Source: Eledone cirrhosa
Taxonomy: Eukaryota; Mollusca; Cephalopoda; Octopoda; Eledonidae
Reading direction: 5' to 3'
Length of the DNA stretch: 64,000 nt
Assembly: GCA_964016885.1 (NCBI GenBank)
Contig: OZ024744.1
Coordinates: forward strand, 73,062,474 to 73,126,473
Position 1 is the stretch's first letter. The number at the start of each line of letters is the position of its first letter. A model generated the notes under the pieces. It was not told the origin of the DNA, made no database searches, and was given only the letters and a program-made list of their open reading frames with translations. Below are positions 1-11,030 of the stretch, in pieces. Made by a program: the position numbers and the translations under genes.

Positions 1-845
1 GATCTAATAAAAACAAAACACACTATTAAAGGGAATAGAAAAAAAAAGAAAAGAAATTGAAAAGGAGAAAAAGAAAGAAGGATCAAGCGACGAAAGAACG
101 GGAGAGGGGAAGGGACATACAGTACCTCAACTGTACCGTGAACAAAATAGCAAAAGCCTTTCAACAGAGAATGGTCAGAGATACCCACTGCAGCAGCCAC
201 CCCACCTTACGGGGCTCCTCCCTCAAGCAGGCTACCATCTTTCCAATTTTACAGAGGAATCAGCAGTGCAGGGACCAAGAACGCCAGAGGTCTTGACAGA
301 GACCGGTGCAAAAAGGAAGCAGTCGGTCAGGCCCTGGTATTTAACTATCTTCCTGTCCTCTGCATTGCAGGCAATTGAGCCTGTGTTTGGGGAGCCGAGA
401 ATGAACCGCTGCATAAGAGTGTTTATATTTATCTAAAAACCTTTCATCATAGTTTATTTTCCAAACAGCAGCTAAATAATGAGAAGGCTAGTTATATTAG
501 TAAATCCATCCAAAATTTGATATTTAAAAATTATTTGAAAATCGTAGCAAATGTCTTTTATGAGAAATATGGTGATGAAATATGTCTAACCAATGCCAGC
601 ATGGAAAATGGAAGTAAAGTGATGATGATAATGAAAGGGTTAAGATGGTGTCATAAATTAAGTTTATCTCATCAGCTACACCACTTTGTAAAAAGTTTTC
701 TATGCAAGAAATTGTTATTAATGTAATTTCAATCAAGTATAATTTATATTAATTATGAATATGGTTCTATCTGTTGTCCACTACTCAACAATCCCAGAGA
801 CCAAAATATCTGTTCGATGAGTACAAATTCTTACCTGCATTATTG
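1..845. other. No recognisable gene or element
   Basis: A purine-rich start followed by moderately GC-rich sequence (about 170-420), then AT-rich sequence. Short frames of 60-80 codons occur on both strands, with no motif, splice context or repeat relationship that I can support. Confidence 0.4.
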
Positions 846-1043
846 AAAGAGCATTGGACACCTTGCTTTGCAGCATAGAGTTATGGCCCTTTATGTTCTG
901 AGTTGAGATCTCGCCTAGGTTAACTTTGCCTTTCATCCTTATGAGGTTGATAAAATAAAGTACCAGTAATGTACTGAGGTCGATTTAATTGACTTTACCC
1001 TCCCAGAAATTTCTGGCCTTGTGCCTAAATCAGAAACCATTAT
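846..1043 (+). mobile_element. tRNA-derived SINE, type B, 5'-truncated
   Basis: It matches the 27.2-kb copies from the GAGCATTGGACACC head through TTTGCCTTTCATCCTTA and AATAAAGTACCAGTAATG to CTGGCCTTGTGCC. The first part of the A-box is lost. Confidence 0.75.
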
Positions 1044-1289
1044 TCTTTACTTATTCCATACGTTTTTCTCCAGTTTATTCACACATCTAATCTAATGGTT
1101 CACAAACTTTTTTTTGTTGCAGAACACTTCTGTGATATAAAAAAAAAAAAATCCTGGAACCCATACCTATCATTTAATGACAATCCATGCTGCCCTAATT
1201 TTAATAAGACATTAAATGAATTAGTTGAGACATAGAATTTATTAAAATTTTCTATTAAAAAATATATGTATATAGTCCTCCAAGCCATA

Positions 1290-1543
1290 ATAGAGGAGTT
1301 TAAGACTGGCTGCCCATGAGAACTTCTCTATGCTGATGATCTGGTACTTATAGCAGAATCAGTAGAGGAGCTAGAGAATAAATTCTGGCTACGGAAACAG
1401 CAGTTGGAATCAAGAAGACTGAAAGTGAACCTAGCTAAGACTAAAGTGTTGATAAGTAGAAGAGAGGATAAAACGCTGATTCCATCAGGGAAATGGCCAT
1501 GTTCAATATGTACACAATGCAGATCTTGGGTTCACAAGGTTTA
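1290..1543 (+). mobile_element. LINE fragment (RT palm to zinc finger)
   Basis: Encodes EEFKTGCP, then LLYADDLVLIAES with an intact YADD box, then KTKVLISRREDKTLIPSGKW, and breaks off in the zinc-finger region. It is nearly identical to 41459-41740 but has an internal deletion after CSIC. Confidence 0.85.
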
Positions 1544-1552
1544 GCTTTGAGA

Positions 1553-1790
1553 GCTCCTTGACCAGCTTTTGCTCTTTCACCTCAGCTACTTCTTTTCTTC
1601 CTTAATCTAACCATCTCATTCCATTTTTCTTTACATCATTCTTCATTGTTAGCTTTATTCCCATCATTCTCTGCAATTCGCTTCTGAGCGATATTTTGCT
1701 CATCCATCGAACCATTTGGATTTCTGCTCTTTCCTGTCTTCTCCACTTATCCTCTTTCATCGCCCATATTTTATTCCTAGAAATCATATT
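1553..1790 (-). mobile_element. Fragment of a different LINE C-terminal region
   Basis: The minus strand reads ERAEIQMVRWMSKISLR and NDVKKNGMRWLD, resembling the post-RT region of L1/RTE-type LINEs (RWM-SL and K-RW-GH blocks). Open for 61 codons only. Family uncertain. Confidence 0.5.
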
Positions 1791-1799
1791 ACAAGACTA

Positions 1800-2670
1800 T
1801 GGTTTAAGAAATTTGTGTCGAACAAAAATATAGTAAATATTAGTGACATTCATATTGTCCTATTTTCTCAGCACATCATTGACTGACAAGCAGGTCAATG
1901 TAGATAAAAATATCAATATGAAACATTTTTATTTTTTTATTTTATATCTATAGAAAACATTCAATATCTGAGATGATATTACAGAGTATAATATAGGTGG
2001 TGGTGGTAGGGTATATTAAATATTTGTCATTCTCAAGAAAAAAAATATTTATATATCTGAATAATTTTAAGTCATTTTTATATCTGACTATGTTACATAC
2101 ATCTTGAAATTGACATCTTCCAGTCAAGAAATGCTATTACATTGAACCTTAATCCCCCAACATGTGTCTTGTCTTTCTGACAAATGAATTGGATGACATT
2201 ACATATCTCCTACTGTCAGCTTTCAGTCTCAGTCTTTGGCTCAATTTGACATCCAGAGGCATGGAGTAAACTCAAGCTTGAGTGAAGAGTTGATGTACAA
2301 GCTTTACAAAATCAGTATTTCATATGTTTGGGGATTTATGGAGCCCCAATTTTTTGTCAGGTGAAGGTTTTGTAAACAAACATGAATTTCTGTGAGAGAA
2401 GGTGAGGACCAATGGAAAGTGGAAGGAGGTGAATTAGGGGTAATAAGATCAAAGAGGTTTTTATCTCAAGTTACTTCTCTGCTGTTGGCAAGTTTTGAGA
2501 AACTTTATCAATTGTCTATGTTTGTGATTGCATATATAATATTATCATACATAAGATTATATACATAGTCACTCATATAGACAATTTATAAAGCTTCCTG
2601 TGTGGTATTTGCAAAATCTGTTCTATACACACACACACACATACTCACACATGTGTGTGTGTGTGTGTGT
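1800..2670. other. AT-rich sequence without recognised features
   Basis: Contains one (CA)n/(GT)n hairpin-like tract at 2628-2671. Nothing else stands out. Confidence 0.4.
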
Positions 2671-2671
2671 A

Positions 2672-2800
2672 TTGTCATTATCATCATTATAATTTAACAA
2701 CCACTTTGCCATGTTGGCATGGGTTAGGCAGGTTATCATGAACCAATTCTGTGTGTAATCGGGGTGGTCTGAAAATTGCCATGGCTCTTATACAAGGAAA
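2672..2800 (-). repeat. Degenerate LINE/SINE 3' tail
   Basis: (ATC)n-like start, then ATTTAACAACCACTTTGCC and GCATGGGTTAGGCAGG, the reverse complement of the common LINE tail of this window. Confidence 0.55.
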
Positions 2801-3290
2801 CTATTCATAGTTGCCAGTATTGATTTGAGTTGATCAAAATTAAATTTGTCTAGTACTGGGGGAGATTCTTCCTCTGTATCTCTTTCTCTCTTCTACTCTC
2901 TCACTCTCTCTATATTTCTCTGGAAGAAATCTGTTGCATATAGACCTGGAAAGGATTGGGCTCCACCAGGTTTAAAAAGGCCCAAGGAATGCTGTATGTC
3001 AATACATTGCTCCTATGACTCCTTCACAAGTACAGGACCATTCATGTATGCATATATATATAAAATATCATCATCATCATTTAGTGTCTGTTTTCCTTGC
3101 TATAGAGTAACACTTAACCATAATGAATTAATATTTTAAACACTACTTCAGTATTGAGTTCTATCTTCTCTCATCTGTCAACTACAAACAGATATATATA
3201 TATGTAAAAGGTAAACAGAAATAACAACACAATCAGTACAGTATATTAAAGGAATATATTAGGTTAACGCTTGATATAGCAGGAAGAGGG

Positions 3291-3326
3291 TCTTGACGTT
3301 TCGGACGCTAGTCCTTCATCAGAAGA
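3291..3326 (-). ncRNA. Hammerhead-like motif, minimal
   Basis: Minus strand: stem I UCUU/AAGA, core CUGAUGA, one A, stem II GGAC/GUCC with loop UAGC, GAAA, then CGUC. Stem III would be A-U and C-G with no loop, so a single copy could not close it and only a dimer could. A second, mutated copy lies at 40023-40054 in a matching repeat. Confidence 0.5.
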
Positions 3327-3574
3327 AAGAATGAGAAATAAGATAGATTGAAGGGACGGGCGGGGTGGAATTGGTTAAAATGTCTTTAGATAAAAATAAC
3401 CGGTCCATTCATGTTGACATCTCTTATATATATATATATATACACACACAGACTCACTTTATATAATTGTATCTTAATTCATTTCATATGTATCAGATTG
3501 AATCTTTTAAAAAACTTTATTGCAGGTTTTGTATCTTTATTATTGTAGACAAAATAACAAGAGTTATCTATATA

Positions 3575-4216
3575 TCTAAAACAGAGAATGTCTGTCTGTC
3601 TGACTCCCTAAAACTCGAGAACCACCCAACCGATTGTTTTCAAACTTTACACATATAATACTTATGGTCGTTGAGCAAAAAATATTTCAAATTTTCAATG
3701 CTCTAGGGACCGCATCATTAGTCTGTCTTTTTAGATAGATACATAGCTACGATGTCGCGCCCTTATAATATCTGTCTGTATGTCTGGCTGTCTGCATTAT
3801 GACGCTATCTGTGTGTGTGTGTGTATATATATGTGTATATATATAGTGTGTAACGTTTTTCGAAACATTTACGATTCTTTGCTTAAACTTTAATCTGTTA
3901 TTTTAATATATATATATATAATTATATATTCGTGTACAGATATTTTTGCATACACAATAACAAAATATAAACAAATGTATTTATTTCACGAGGCTCGACA
4001 GCAGTAAAAACAAAAACAAAAAAGAGAGGGAACACAATTACATGCTTTTGAAAAATCTCAATGGAAAATTATTTGCCTATTCACCCAAAGCGACTTCACC
4101 TTTTATTAGGACTTCTGCATCAATTGGTGAACATACAACGAAACTGCTTCAGAAAGGAGGGATAAACATGCCAATCTATGTTTAGAATCCCGAGCAACGC
4201 CGGGCCATTCTGCTAG
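3575..4216 (+). mobile_element. Non-autonomous Helitron-like element
   Basis: Starts A|TCTAAAACAGAGAATGTC and ends with a CCCG/CGGG hairpin, CATTCTG and CTAG|T. This is the A|TC...CTAG|T signature of Helitrons without target duplication. The 5' end recurs at 55181 and 55972. No Rep/helicase coding sequence is present (642 bp). Confidence 0.7.
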
Positions 4217-4564
4217 TTATATATATTTTATCATTATTATTACTGTTTTTCTTCTTTTTCTAAATACATGGATGGCAATATGTATGTGTGTATATGTGTA
4301 TGAGTGTGATTCTATACATATATGTAGATTCCAAAGTTATGTCAGAGGGGGGGGGGGAGTATCCACAATTAAAAAAAGCACTCAATACATTGGTAAGGTT
4401 TAGGCATCTTATATATATATAATAAAAAAGAGATTAATAATCGTTACCTTTTGGTACCCAACCAATGGAGACTGCCTTTGGTTCTGATATATTAAGTTGT
4501 TTATTTTAAAGTGTTTACATTTATCTAAAGCCTATCCATTATAATTTTACGTAAGAACCACCTT

Positions 4565-4755
4565 AATAATTGTTTCTACTTTTGGCACAAGGCCAGCAAT
4601 TATCCCAGTGTATTACTGGTATTTTATGTTATCGACCCCCGTAAGGATGAAAGGCAAAGTTAACTTCGGTGGGATTTGAACTCAGACTATAAAGGGCCAT
4701 AACTCTTTGCTGCAAAGCATGGCGTCAGACCCTCTACCGATACTGCCAATCCACT
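4565..4755 (-). mobile_element. tRNA-derived SINE, type B
   Basis: Full head-to-tail copy in reverse. The B-box equivalent is GGATTTGAACTCAGACTAT; the head ends in CTACCGATACTGCCAATCC. Confidence 0.82.
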
Positions 4756-4866
4756 TAATAATGAGAAAGTTAATTATGTTACTAAATTCCTCTAAATTCT
4801 TGATTATTTTTTAAAAAAAATTTAGTTTGTCATCTTTTATTAAAAATATAGTAATGTAATTGTTAA

Positions 4867-5071
4867 ACCTTTAGTATTTACATTACTCATATTTACTATT
4901 ATATTTTCATAGTAAAGGCTTTACTTCACATAATATCAAATCTGAGATTTTTATATTATTTATTTTGAGAACAATACCTTAACATCAGTATGAGCAGCTG
5001 GTTATGGCTAGTTTCAACAGAAAGAGATGAGAGAATTCTGGCTGGATCCGGCTGGTTTAAATGCTAAAGCC
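4867..5071 (+). mobile_element. TTAA-flanked MITE (piggyBac-like ends)
   Basis: TTAA is at 4863-4866, then a degenerate CCTTTAG-type end. The interior has TACATTACTCATATTTAC, AGTAAAGGC and AGAGAATTCTGGC, and the far end is AAATGCTAAAG. Confidence 0.65.
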
Positions 5072-5354
5072 ACTAATGGTGCCAAACTCATACTAGATTA
5101 TCTGTTTTGCCAGACTAGATGATATTAATTCACTAGAAACCTATTATGAAGTTAGGAGCACACTTCCACTACCACCACCCACCCATCAACTACAATAATA
5201 TAAAGGTGAAAATGTTGATCCTTTTTTACACCAAACCTCCTGAAACCACACCTCTTTCTATGATACAGTGCTGTTTGTTTTAAAACATTTAAAACCTTCC
5301 AGCTTGATTTCATGAAAGAAACTTTGTGAAGTTATGCTCCAAACACTGGCTTAA

Positions 5355-5562
5355 CCCTTTAGCCTTTACATTACTCTTCATATACTATTGTATTTTCATT
5401 GTAAAGGCTCTACCTCACATAATTTCGAATCTATGAGATTTTGATGTTATTTATTTTGAGGACAATACCTTAACATCAGTAGGAGCAAACAGTTATGGCC
5501 AGTTTGAACAGAAATAGGTGAGAGAATTCTGGCCAGATATGGCTGGTTTAAATGATAAAGGA
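5355..5562 (+). mobile_element. TTAA-flanked MITE
   Basis: TTAA|CCCTTTAGC at the left and ATAAAGGA|TTAA at the right. Same family as 4867-5071. Confidence 0.7.
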
Positions 5563-5807
5563 TTAATGGGAAAGTTAAATTATATCACTAAATCCCTCTA
5601 AATTATCGGTTCCTTTTCAAAAATAATGTATGGAAGAGTTTAAGGCTTTGAAATTCACTAATTATAATTTCTTGCAGTGTTAATTTCAATTGTCTCTAGT
5701 AAATGGATAAATTTTGAACTTTTAATCATTAGTTTATTAAGTCATTCTTTTTACTTTAGCAATTTACCCACAATTCTCTTTTCATTTGGTCTCTGAGTTA
5801 TATTCTA

Positions 5808-5859
5808 CCATATCTGTCTGTCTGTAGGTATGTATGTATGTATGTATATGTATATATGC

Positions 5860-5909
<50 letters not shown>

Positions 5910-6130
5910 ATGTGAGTATGTATGTCTTTAGGTAGGTATGCATTTATGCATGTGTGTATGTATGCATGTGTATGTATGTATGTATGTATGTAGGTGCATT
6001 CATGTGTATGCATGTACATGCATGCATCCATGTGTATGAGAGCGAGCAAGAAAAATAGAGAGAGAGAGTGTGTATATCTGTGTGTGTGTTTGTGTGTATG
6101 CATGTCTGTGTGTGTGTGCATGCCATATAG
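5808..6130. repeat. Compound TGTA/TA/TG microsatellite
   Basis: Tandem GTAT, (TA)n and (GT)n blocks. The long frames across it are repeats of Tyr, Ile, His and Thr codons and are not genes. Confidence 0.9.
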
Positions 6131-6462
6131 ATAGATAAGCACGTCAGTGTTCCCTTGTTTCCTGAACCATGCCAATGTATACCACAGAATGATTCAACAT
6201 CTTGTATGAGTCTTTCCTTGATGAATGCCATATTGTAAAGATTTAGTAAAGACCATATTTTATTATTATTATTATTATTATTATATTTCATTTTACATTT
6301 TTTTTTCTCGAAAAAAAAATCATTACCTTTTCTTTCCTTGATAGCTCTTCAGTCTTGCTTCATAGAATCTACTAGGTTGTTAAGTGGAATCCCTTGCTGC
6401 TAATTGGAACAGGATCTGGGGGATTTTATTTTATTTTATTTTATTTTTGGTGGGGGGAGAGC

Positions 6463-6470
6463 TTTTTTTT

Positions 6471-6509
<39 letters not shown>

Positions 6510-6511
6510 TT
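6463..6511. repeat. (TTTA)n microsatellite
   Basis: About twelve perfect four-base units. Confidence 0.9.
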
Positions 6512-6540
6512 GCTTTATTTGTTGTTTTCTTCTCATATAA

Positions 6541-6726
6541 TATAATTGTTTCTACTTTTGGCACAAGGCCAGCAATTATCCCAGTGCATTACTGGTACTT
6601 TATTTTATCGACCCCGTAAGGATGAAAGGCAAAGTTAACCTAGGCGGGATTTGAACTCAGTATGGCAAGGGCCGTAACTCTATGCATCAAAGCCTGGCGT
6701 CCAACCCTCTACCGATACTGCCAAAA
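6541..6726 (-). mobile_element. tRNA-derived SINE, type B
   Basis: Reverse copy closely matching 4565-4755, abutting the (TTTA)n tract. Confidence 0.82.
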
Positions 6727-7202
6727 TGCCATAGGAATATGTATTCAATTGTCACTTAACAGTTGAGAGCCCAAAACACAGACAGACAGACTCACATACA
6801 CACACATACACAGAAAATGACTTGGCAGGGTTAGGGAAAATTGGAATTCCCTAGGTTTGTTTACATTATGTGCAATCAGTAAGCTGTTTTGTTGAATTCA
6901 TACCCTTGACAACTACATTCTTGTTCTCATGAGATTAGACATGTATTATAATTGTCCTAGGTTATGTACATACATCTAGCTTAATTACTACAGCTTTTGT
7001 TTTATTTCATTTATTTATATATGTATATATGTGTGTATATATATACATATATATATCTATATCTATATATATATATGTGTGTGTATTTATATATCTATAT
7101 ATATATATTTATATGTATTTATATATATATATATATGTATTTATATTTCATTTCTGAATTTGTTTAGCAAGATTCTTTATCTGAAATCGTGTGTTGAAAC
7201 CG

Positions 7203-7657
7203 ATATTGTTATACTTTGGGAGGGTCATGTTGCCAATAAGAAACACACGCACCAGTTGCTTTCACTTCAATTTATTATAATAAATTTATAAATTTAGGAA
7301 TTTATAAATTTATAAATTTCTGGTTGGTTGGTTGGTTCCACAACCAGTTAGTTGTTTATATATTGTGTGACCTCATCAGTGACTGGGGATTCTTTGCTTT
7401 GTTTTTGTGCCTCTCCTTTGTTCTGTCCTACGCAATTTTGTTTCTTTGTGTGTGTTGTGTGCTCAGTCTGCGCATGCGTCACGTCCGGGTGTCTGTGTGT
7501 GTTTATATTTGTTTATTTATTTGTTTATTTACATGTTACCGGTTGGTTGTTTGTTCTATGTGTGTGTGTGTTTTCATTTTGTCCTTAATTGTAAGTTGTG
7601 ATGTTGCTGTTCCACTCATATTTTCTATTTAATTTTGGTTGTAATTCTTTTATGTTT
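7203..7657 (-). repeat. Left inverted arm of the Penelope-like element
   Basis: Inverted copy of 9805-10255, starting with ATTGTTATACTTTGGGAGGG. The minus strand at 7585-7657 still encodes the endonuclease C-terminus (IKELQPKLNRKYEW). It keeps the hammerhead 5' half (TCATCAG on the + strand at 7373-7379) but has a deletion of about 25 bp that removes the second half of stem II and the GAAA, so its ribozyme is broken while that of the right arm is intact. Confidence 0.85.
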
Positions 7658-7659
7658 AG

Positions 7660-9504
7660 AAGCATAATAGAATGGAGGCCCAGCAACTGGGAGAAAAATC
7701 TGCAAATGGCTTGCGTAAGCTCATGCAGCGCTCGCGTAATGGAGAGATAGCATGTTTTCCAACAGACAAGTCTGGCAGAATGTCGGTTGACAGCCTGCCA
7801 AACTACATCCAGGCAATGCAACCCCACATCACTAACACAAGAGAGGTAACACCACAGGAGCATGAGGATAGAGAAAAAGCCCTCAATGCCCATATGGTGA
7901 TGTGGACGAATATAATGCAGCCCAACAAAAGGACTGCCAACAACTTCCAGGCCTGGAATAATGACGTGCCGGCGTTGTATGGGCTTCGAAAAGACCATAA
8001 AACGGGCAATGACCCTGTCACGGGACCACCAACACGGCCAGTCTGTGGGGCTAACATTGCTAGTAACTACAGACTGTCCTACTTCCTCTCCCTGATCATA
8101 TGCCCCATCATTGAAATGTCCCCAGATGTATGTGACAACACGGAGGACCTCCTCAGCAGAATCAGCGAGAGTAACCGATCTAGGGACCTAACAAACTGCA
8201 TAATAGGTAGTATGGATGTTGTGTCCCTGTATCCATCTATTGACGTGGATTTTGCTGTGGAGAAATGCGTAGAAATGATCAGCGAGAGCAATGTTGAGTT
8301 CCGTGGGATTGATACCAGTGAGCTGGGACTTCTACTTAAACTTACCTATAGTAATAATTACCTAGACACTTACGACCTTAGCAACCTGTGCCCTACAAGA
8401 CCAGCAAGAGGCAGACCACCTACCATTACCTCAATGGCCAAAAAAAACCACACAGATAGATGGAACGGGTGGACCAGAGCCATACGGACCCCCGAAAACC
8501 AAGATGAACTAAAGAAAATGATTGCACATGCAGTGGGAGCCAGCATAAAACTAACCCTTAAGGAACATATGTTCAAATTTAATGGAAAAACATATGCCCC
8601 AGAGGAAGGAGCAGCCATTGGTGTTAGCATTGCAGGCGACATAGCTAACTTATTCATGGTATGGTGGGACAGTAGACTTAAACTTAAACTTAAAGAACAA
8701 TTAGAAGAGAGCTTAACCCTGATAATGTACTCCCGCTACATTGATGATATAAACATCGTAGTTAAGACACCCCCACTAGAGAACAGTCAGGAACTAGAGA
8801 AAAACACAATGGAAAGCATCCAGCAAATAGTTAACTCCATCCACCAGAGTATTAGAGTTACTATAGACTACCCAAGTAAACACACCAACCATCGATTACC
8901 TGTACTAGACACAGAGCTCTGGTTAGATACCATTAATAACAAAAAACAAATCCTCCATTCCCATTATGCCAAACCCATGACTTCCAAACATCTGATCCAC
9001 CGAAACTCGGCTGTTTCGGACCATACTAAAATCAACATACTGATTGCGGATTTGGTACGGGCGATGAGAAACGTGTCCCGCATGTGCAACCCCGAAGAAC
9101 TAGAGAGACACATACAACACTTCATCCACCGTATGCAGTTCTCTGGTTACAATCAGAGAGATAAAATCAGAGTGTATAGAGGAGCCAGAACCAAATGGGA
9201 AAAAATGGTAAATAATGACACAAATGGGACCTGCCCCTTGTATAAGAGCAAATTTTGGAATAGAATGAATAGAATAAAAAGAACTAGGAATAAGGCTAAT
9301 AGAATAAACTCATGGTATGATAGTAATAAATACCAGAGTGTAATGTTCATCGATACAACCCCTAGAGGTGAATTAGCTTACAAATTTAGAAGGGCCCTAG
9401 ATAAACATAAACTCAATATTAAGATAGTAGAAAGACCAGGTACCTCCGTAAAAACACTTATTAGCAAGACATACCCTTTTCAAAGACCCCCCCTGTATAG
9501 ATAA
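7660..9504 (+). CDS. Penelope-like reverse transcriptase (N-terminally truncated, frameshifted at its end)
   Basis: The frame is open from 7660, where the left inverted arm joins; the first ATG is at 7672 and gives 610 residues. From that ATG, RT landmarks in order are TDKSGR (31-36), LYGLRKDHK (102-110), the TRPV segment near 121, motif A MDVVSLYPSID (181-191) with the first catalytic Asp, motif B GAAIGVSIAGDIANLF (about 313-328), and motif C YIDD (356-359) with the catalytic Asp pair. DK, YGL-K-HK and sLYpSI are typical of Penelope-like RTs. It would copy element RNA by target-primed reverse transcription. The N-terminal extension usual in the group is missing because of truncation at the arm junction. 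The frame ends at TAA 9502-9504, just after a run of seven C; the endonuclease domain continues in the next frame. Confidence 0.85.
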   Translation, partial: KHNRMEAQQLGEKSANGLRKLMQRSRNGEIACFPTDKSGRMSVDSLPNYIQAMQPHITNTREVTPQEHEDREKALNAHMVMWTNIMQPNKRTANNFQAWNNDVPALYGLRKDHKTGNDPVTGPPTRPVCGANIASNYRLSYFLSLIICPIIEMSPDVCDNTEDLLSRISESNRSRDLTNCIIGSMDVVSLYPSIDVDFAVEKCVEMISESNVEFRGIDTSELGLLLKLTYSNNYLDTYDLSNLCPTRPARGRPPTITSMAKKNHTDRWNGWTRAIRTPENQDELKKMIAHAVGASIKLTLKEHMFKFNGKTYAPEEGAAIGVSIAGDIANLFMVWWDSRLKLKLKEQLEESLTLIMYSRYIDDINIVVKTPPLENSQELEKNTMESIQQIVNSIHQSIRVTIDYPSKHTNHRLPVLDTELWLDTINNKKQILHSHYAKPMTSKHLIHRNSAVSDHTKINILIADLVRAMRNVSRMCNPEELERHIQHFIHRMQFSGYNQRDKIRVYRGARTKWEKMVNNDTNGTCPLYKSKFWNRMNRIKRTRNKANRINSWYDSNKYQSVMFIDTTPRGELAYKFRRALDKHKLNIKIVERPGTSVKTLISKTYPFQRPPLYR

Positions 9505-9877
9505 GAAATGTATAACCTGTAAAATAAGCCCCCATATTAACTGTAAAACTAGAAATGTAGTGTATAGCATAAGATGTACTGAAGGACAATGTAGAGACAA
9601 AAATATAGTGTACATAGGTGAGACAGCTCGTAGTGTAGGGGAACGGATAAATGAACACTGGCGAGACCTTCAAGATAATAAAGAATCATCTGTACTCTAC
9701 CAACATGCAAAAATAGAACACAAGGGTAAATTAGAGAACATAGAAATAAAAATAGAATCTACACACAGAAAAGACGCAATATTTAGACAAATCAGAGAGG
9801 CAACAAACATAAAAGAATTACAACCAAAATTAAATAGAAAATATGAGTGGAACAGCAACATCACAACTTACAATTAA
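9488..9877 (+). CDS. GIY-YIG endonuclease domain of the Penelope-like element
   Basis: This region is read in the +1 frame relative to the RT and overlaps its last codons. It starts at the C-run with a cysteine-rich linker (Cys codons at 9494, 9509, 9518 and 9542, then IRC and GQC) and continues into VYIGETARSVGERINEHWRDL, the YIG strand followed by the catalytic Arg helix. The C-terminal REATNIKELQPKLN carries the Glu expected to bind metal. Stop TAA is at 9875-9877. In Penelope-like elements this domain nicks target DNA. There is no independent start codon with context, so the domain was probably part of one RT-endonuclease protein before the frameshift. Confidence 0.85.
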   Translation, partial: PPCIDKKCITCKISPHINCKTRNVVYSIRCTEGQCRDKNIVYIGETARSVGERINEHWRDLQDNKESSVLYQHAKIEHKGKLENIEIKIESTHRKDAIFRQIREATNIKELQPKLNRKYEWNSNITTYN

Positions 9878-10255
9878 GGACAAAATGAAAACACACACAC
9901 ACATAGAACAAACAACCAACCGGTAACATGTAAATAAACAAATAAATAAACAAATATAAACACACACAGACACCCGGATGTGGCGCATGCGCAGACTGAG
10001 CTCACAACACACACACAGAAACAAAATGGCGTAGGACAGAACAAAGGAGAGGCACAAAAACAAAGAAAAGAATCCCCAGTCACTGATGAGGTCACAGAAT
10101 GTGTGACGAAAGAAATTTGACAACTATCTGCTTGTGGAACCAACCAACCAACCAGAAATTTATAAATTTATAAATTTATTATAATAAATTGAAGTGAAAG
10201 CAACTGGTGCGTGTGTTTCTTATTGGCAACATGACCCTCCCAAAGTATAACAATA
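9805..10255 (+). repeat. Right (native 3') arm of the Penelope-like element
   Basis: It contains the end of the endonuclease frame, a GT/CA-rich 3' UTR, a hammerhead motif (10079-10121), a (AACC)n stretch and an AT-rich TATAAATTT repeat, and ends in CTCCCAAAGTATAACAATA. The same terminus recurs at 11747 and 20503. Confidence 0.85.
10079..10121 (+). ncRNA. Hammerhead ribozyme motif in the Penelope 3' arm
   Basis: Stem I is GUCA (10079-10082) with UGAC (10118-10121). The core CUGAUGA is at 10083-10089. Stem II is GUCACA/UGUGAC with loop GAAUG, after one unpaired G. GAAA is at 10108-10111. Stem III is a single A-U pair with loop GAAA, and the cleavage triplet AUU ends at 10117. Minimal hammerheads in Penelope-like elements are known. 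Confidence 0.78.
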
Positions 10256-10373
10256 CGTATTTATATATATATTTATATGTATGCATATATATATATATAT
10301 ATGTATTTATTTATTTATATATATATTACGTGTATATGTATATATATATGTATTTATATATATATATTATGTG

Positions 10374-10430
<57 letters not shown>

Positions 10431-10479
10431 GTGTGTGTATATATATATATGTGTATATATATATATGTATCATGTATCC

Positions 10480-11030
10480 CAGTACAACCTGTCTCATGGT
10501 CGGGTCGTTGGCGACTAAACGGGCAACCCCACCACATTTTCTTGGTGAGGAGGGTGACTTTGGACATCCTGAAGGACTAAAAACAAAACCTGTCAAAGGG
10601 CAAAGGAGCTCTTAAGAGTCAATGGCCATCCAAAATCACTGGGAGAGATGACCCCTTAGCCTTTGTCAAGGCAAAACTCTGATATAACACCTGCAACTCT
10701 GATGGTATCCAATGATGTTGACTTGTTCTTCTTTTTGGTAAATATCATCTTGGTTAAGAGAGTGTGACTGGCTTTGTGCAGTGCCTTTGCTCACTATAAA
10801 AGCTTCACGGCACAGCCATTGCTTTGTATCTGGAGACCTCTCTGCACTTGTCGTCACATGGTACCATGGGCCCAGCACTATGTGTCAATAATTGTCACAA
10901 GTGTAGTGTTTGTACCAGAGTTTTCAAGTTGCTGGCTGGACTAAAAAGTCACACTCATTCAGCGCATCGGTAGGAGTTCTCCTACATGGATATAAAGTAG
11001 TGGCCGTACTCGGAAACGAGTTGGCAGCCA
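10480..11030. other. Unclassified 550-bp block between (TA)n tracts
   Basis: GC-richer, non-repetitive-looking sequence with no long frame and no motif I recognise. It is bounded by (TA)n on both sides and so could be an old insertion, perhaps an untranslated part of a retroelement. Confidence 0.3.

Larger units (their letters stand above)
7203..10255 (+). mobile_element. Penelope-like retroelement with inverted 3'-end arms
   Basis: The element is about 3.05 kb, with a reverse transcriptase ORF followed by a GIY-YIG endonuclease, the domain order that defines Penelope-like elements. It is bounded by inverted arms of about 450 bp (7203-7657 and 9805-10255). The right arm is the native 3' end, because the C-terminal coding region of the endonuclease runs into it. 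The left arm is an inverted copy of that 3' end and still encodes the last residues of the endonuclease on the minus strand. The RT ORF starts abruptly at the inner edge of the left arm, so the element is 5'-truncated. (TA)n-rich DNA flanks both sides. Inverted partial copies at the 5' end are known for Penelope. The clade within the group was not determined. Confidence 0.85.

Noticed and set aside
3205..3440. LTR retrotransposon or retroviral sequence
   Set aside because: No paired LTRs, primer-binding site, gag, protease or integrase was seen anywhere in the window; all RT-like frames are Penelope or LINE type.
7324..7632. Cys/Val-rich frames of 64-102 codons (also 9830-10143, minus)
   Set aside because: Both lie in the GT-rich untranslated part of the Penelope inverted arms; they are mirror images of each other and not conserved proteins.
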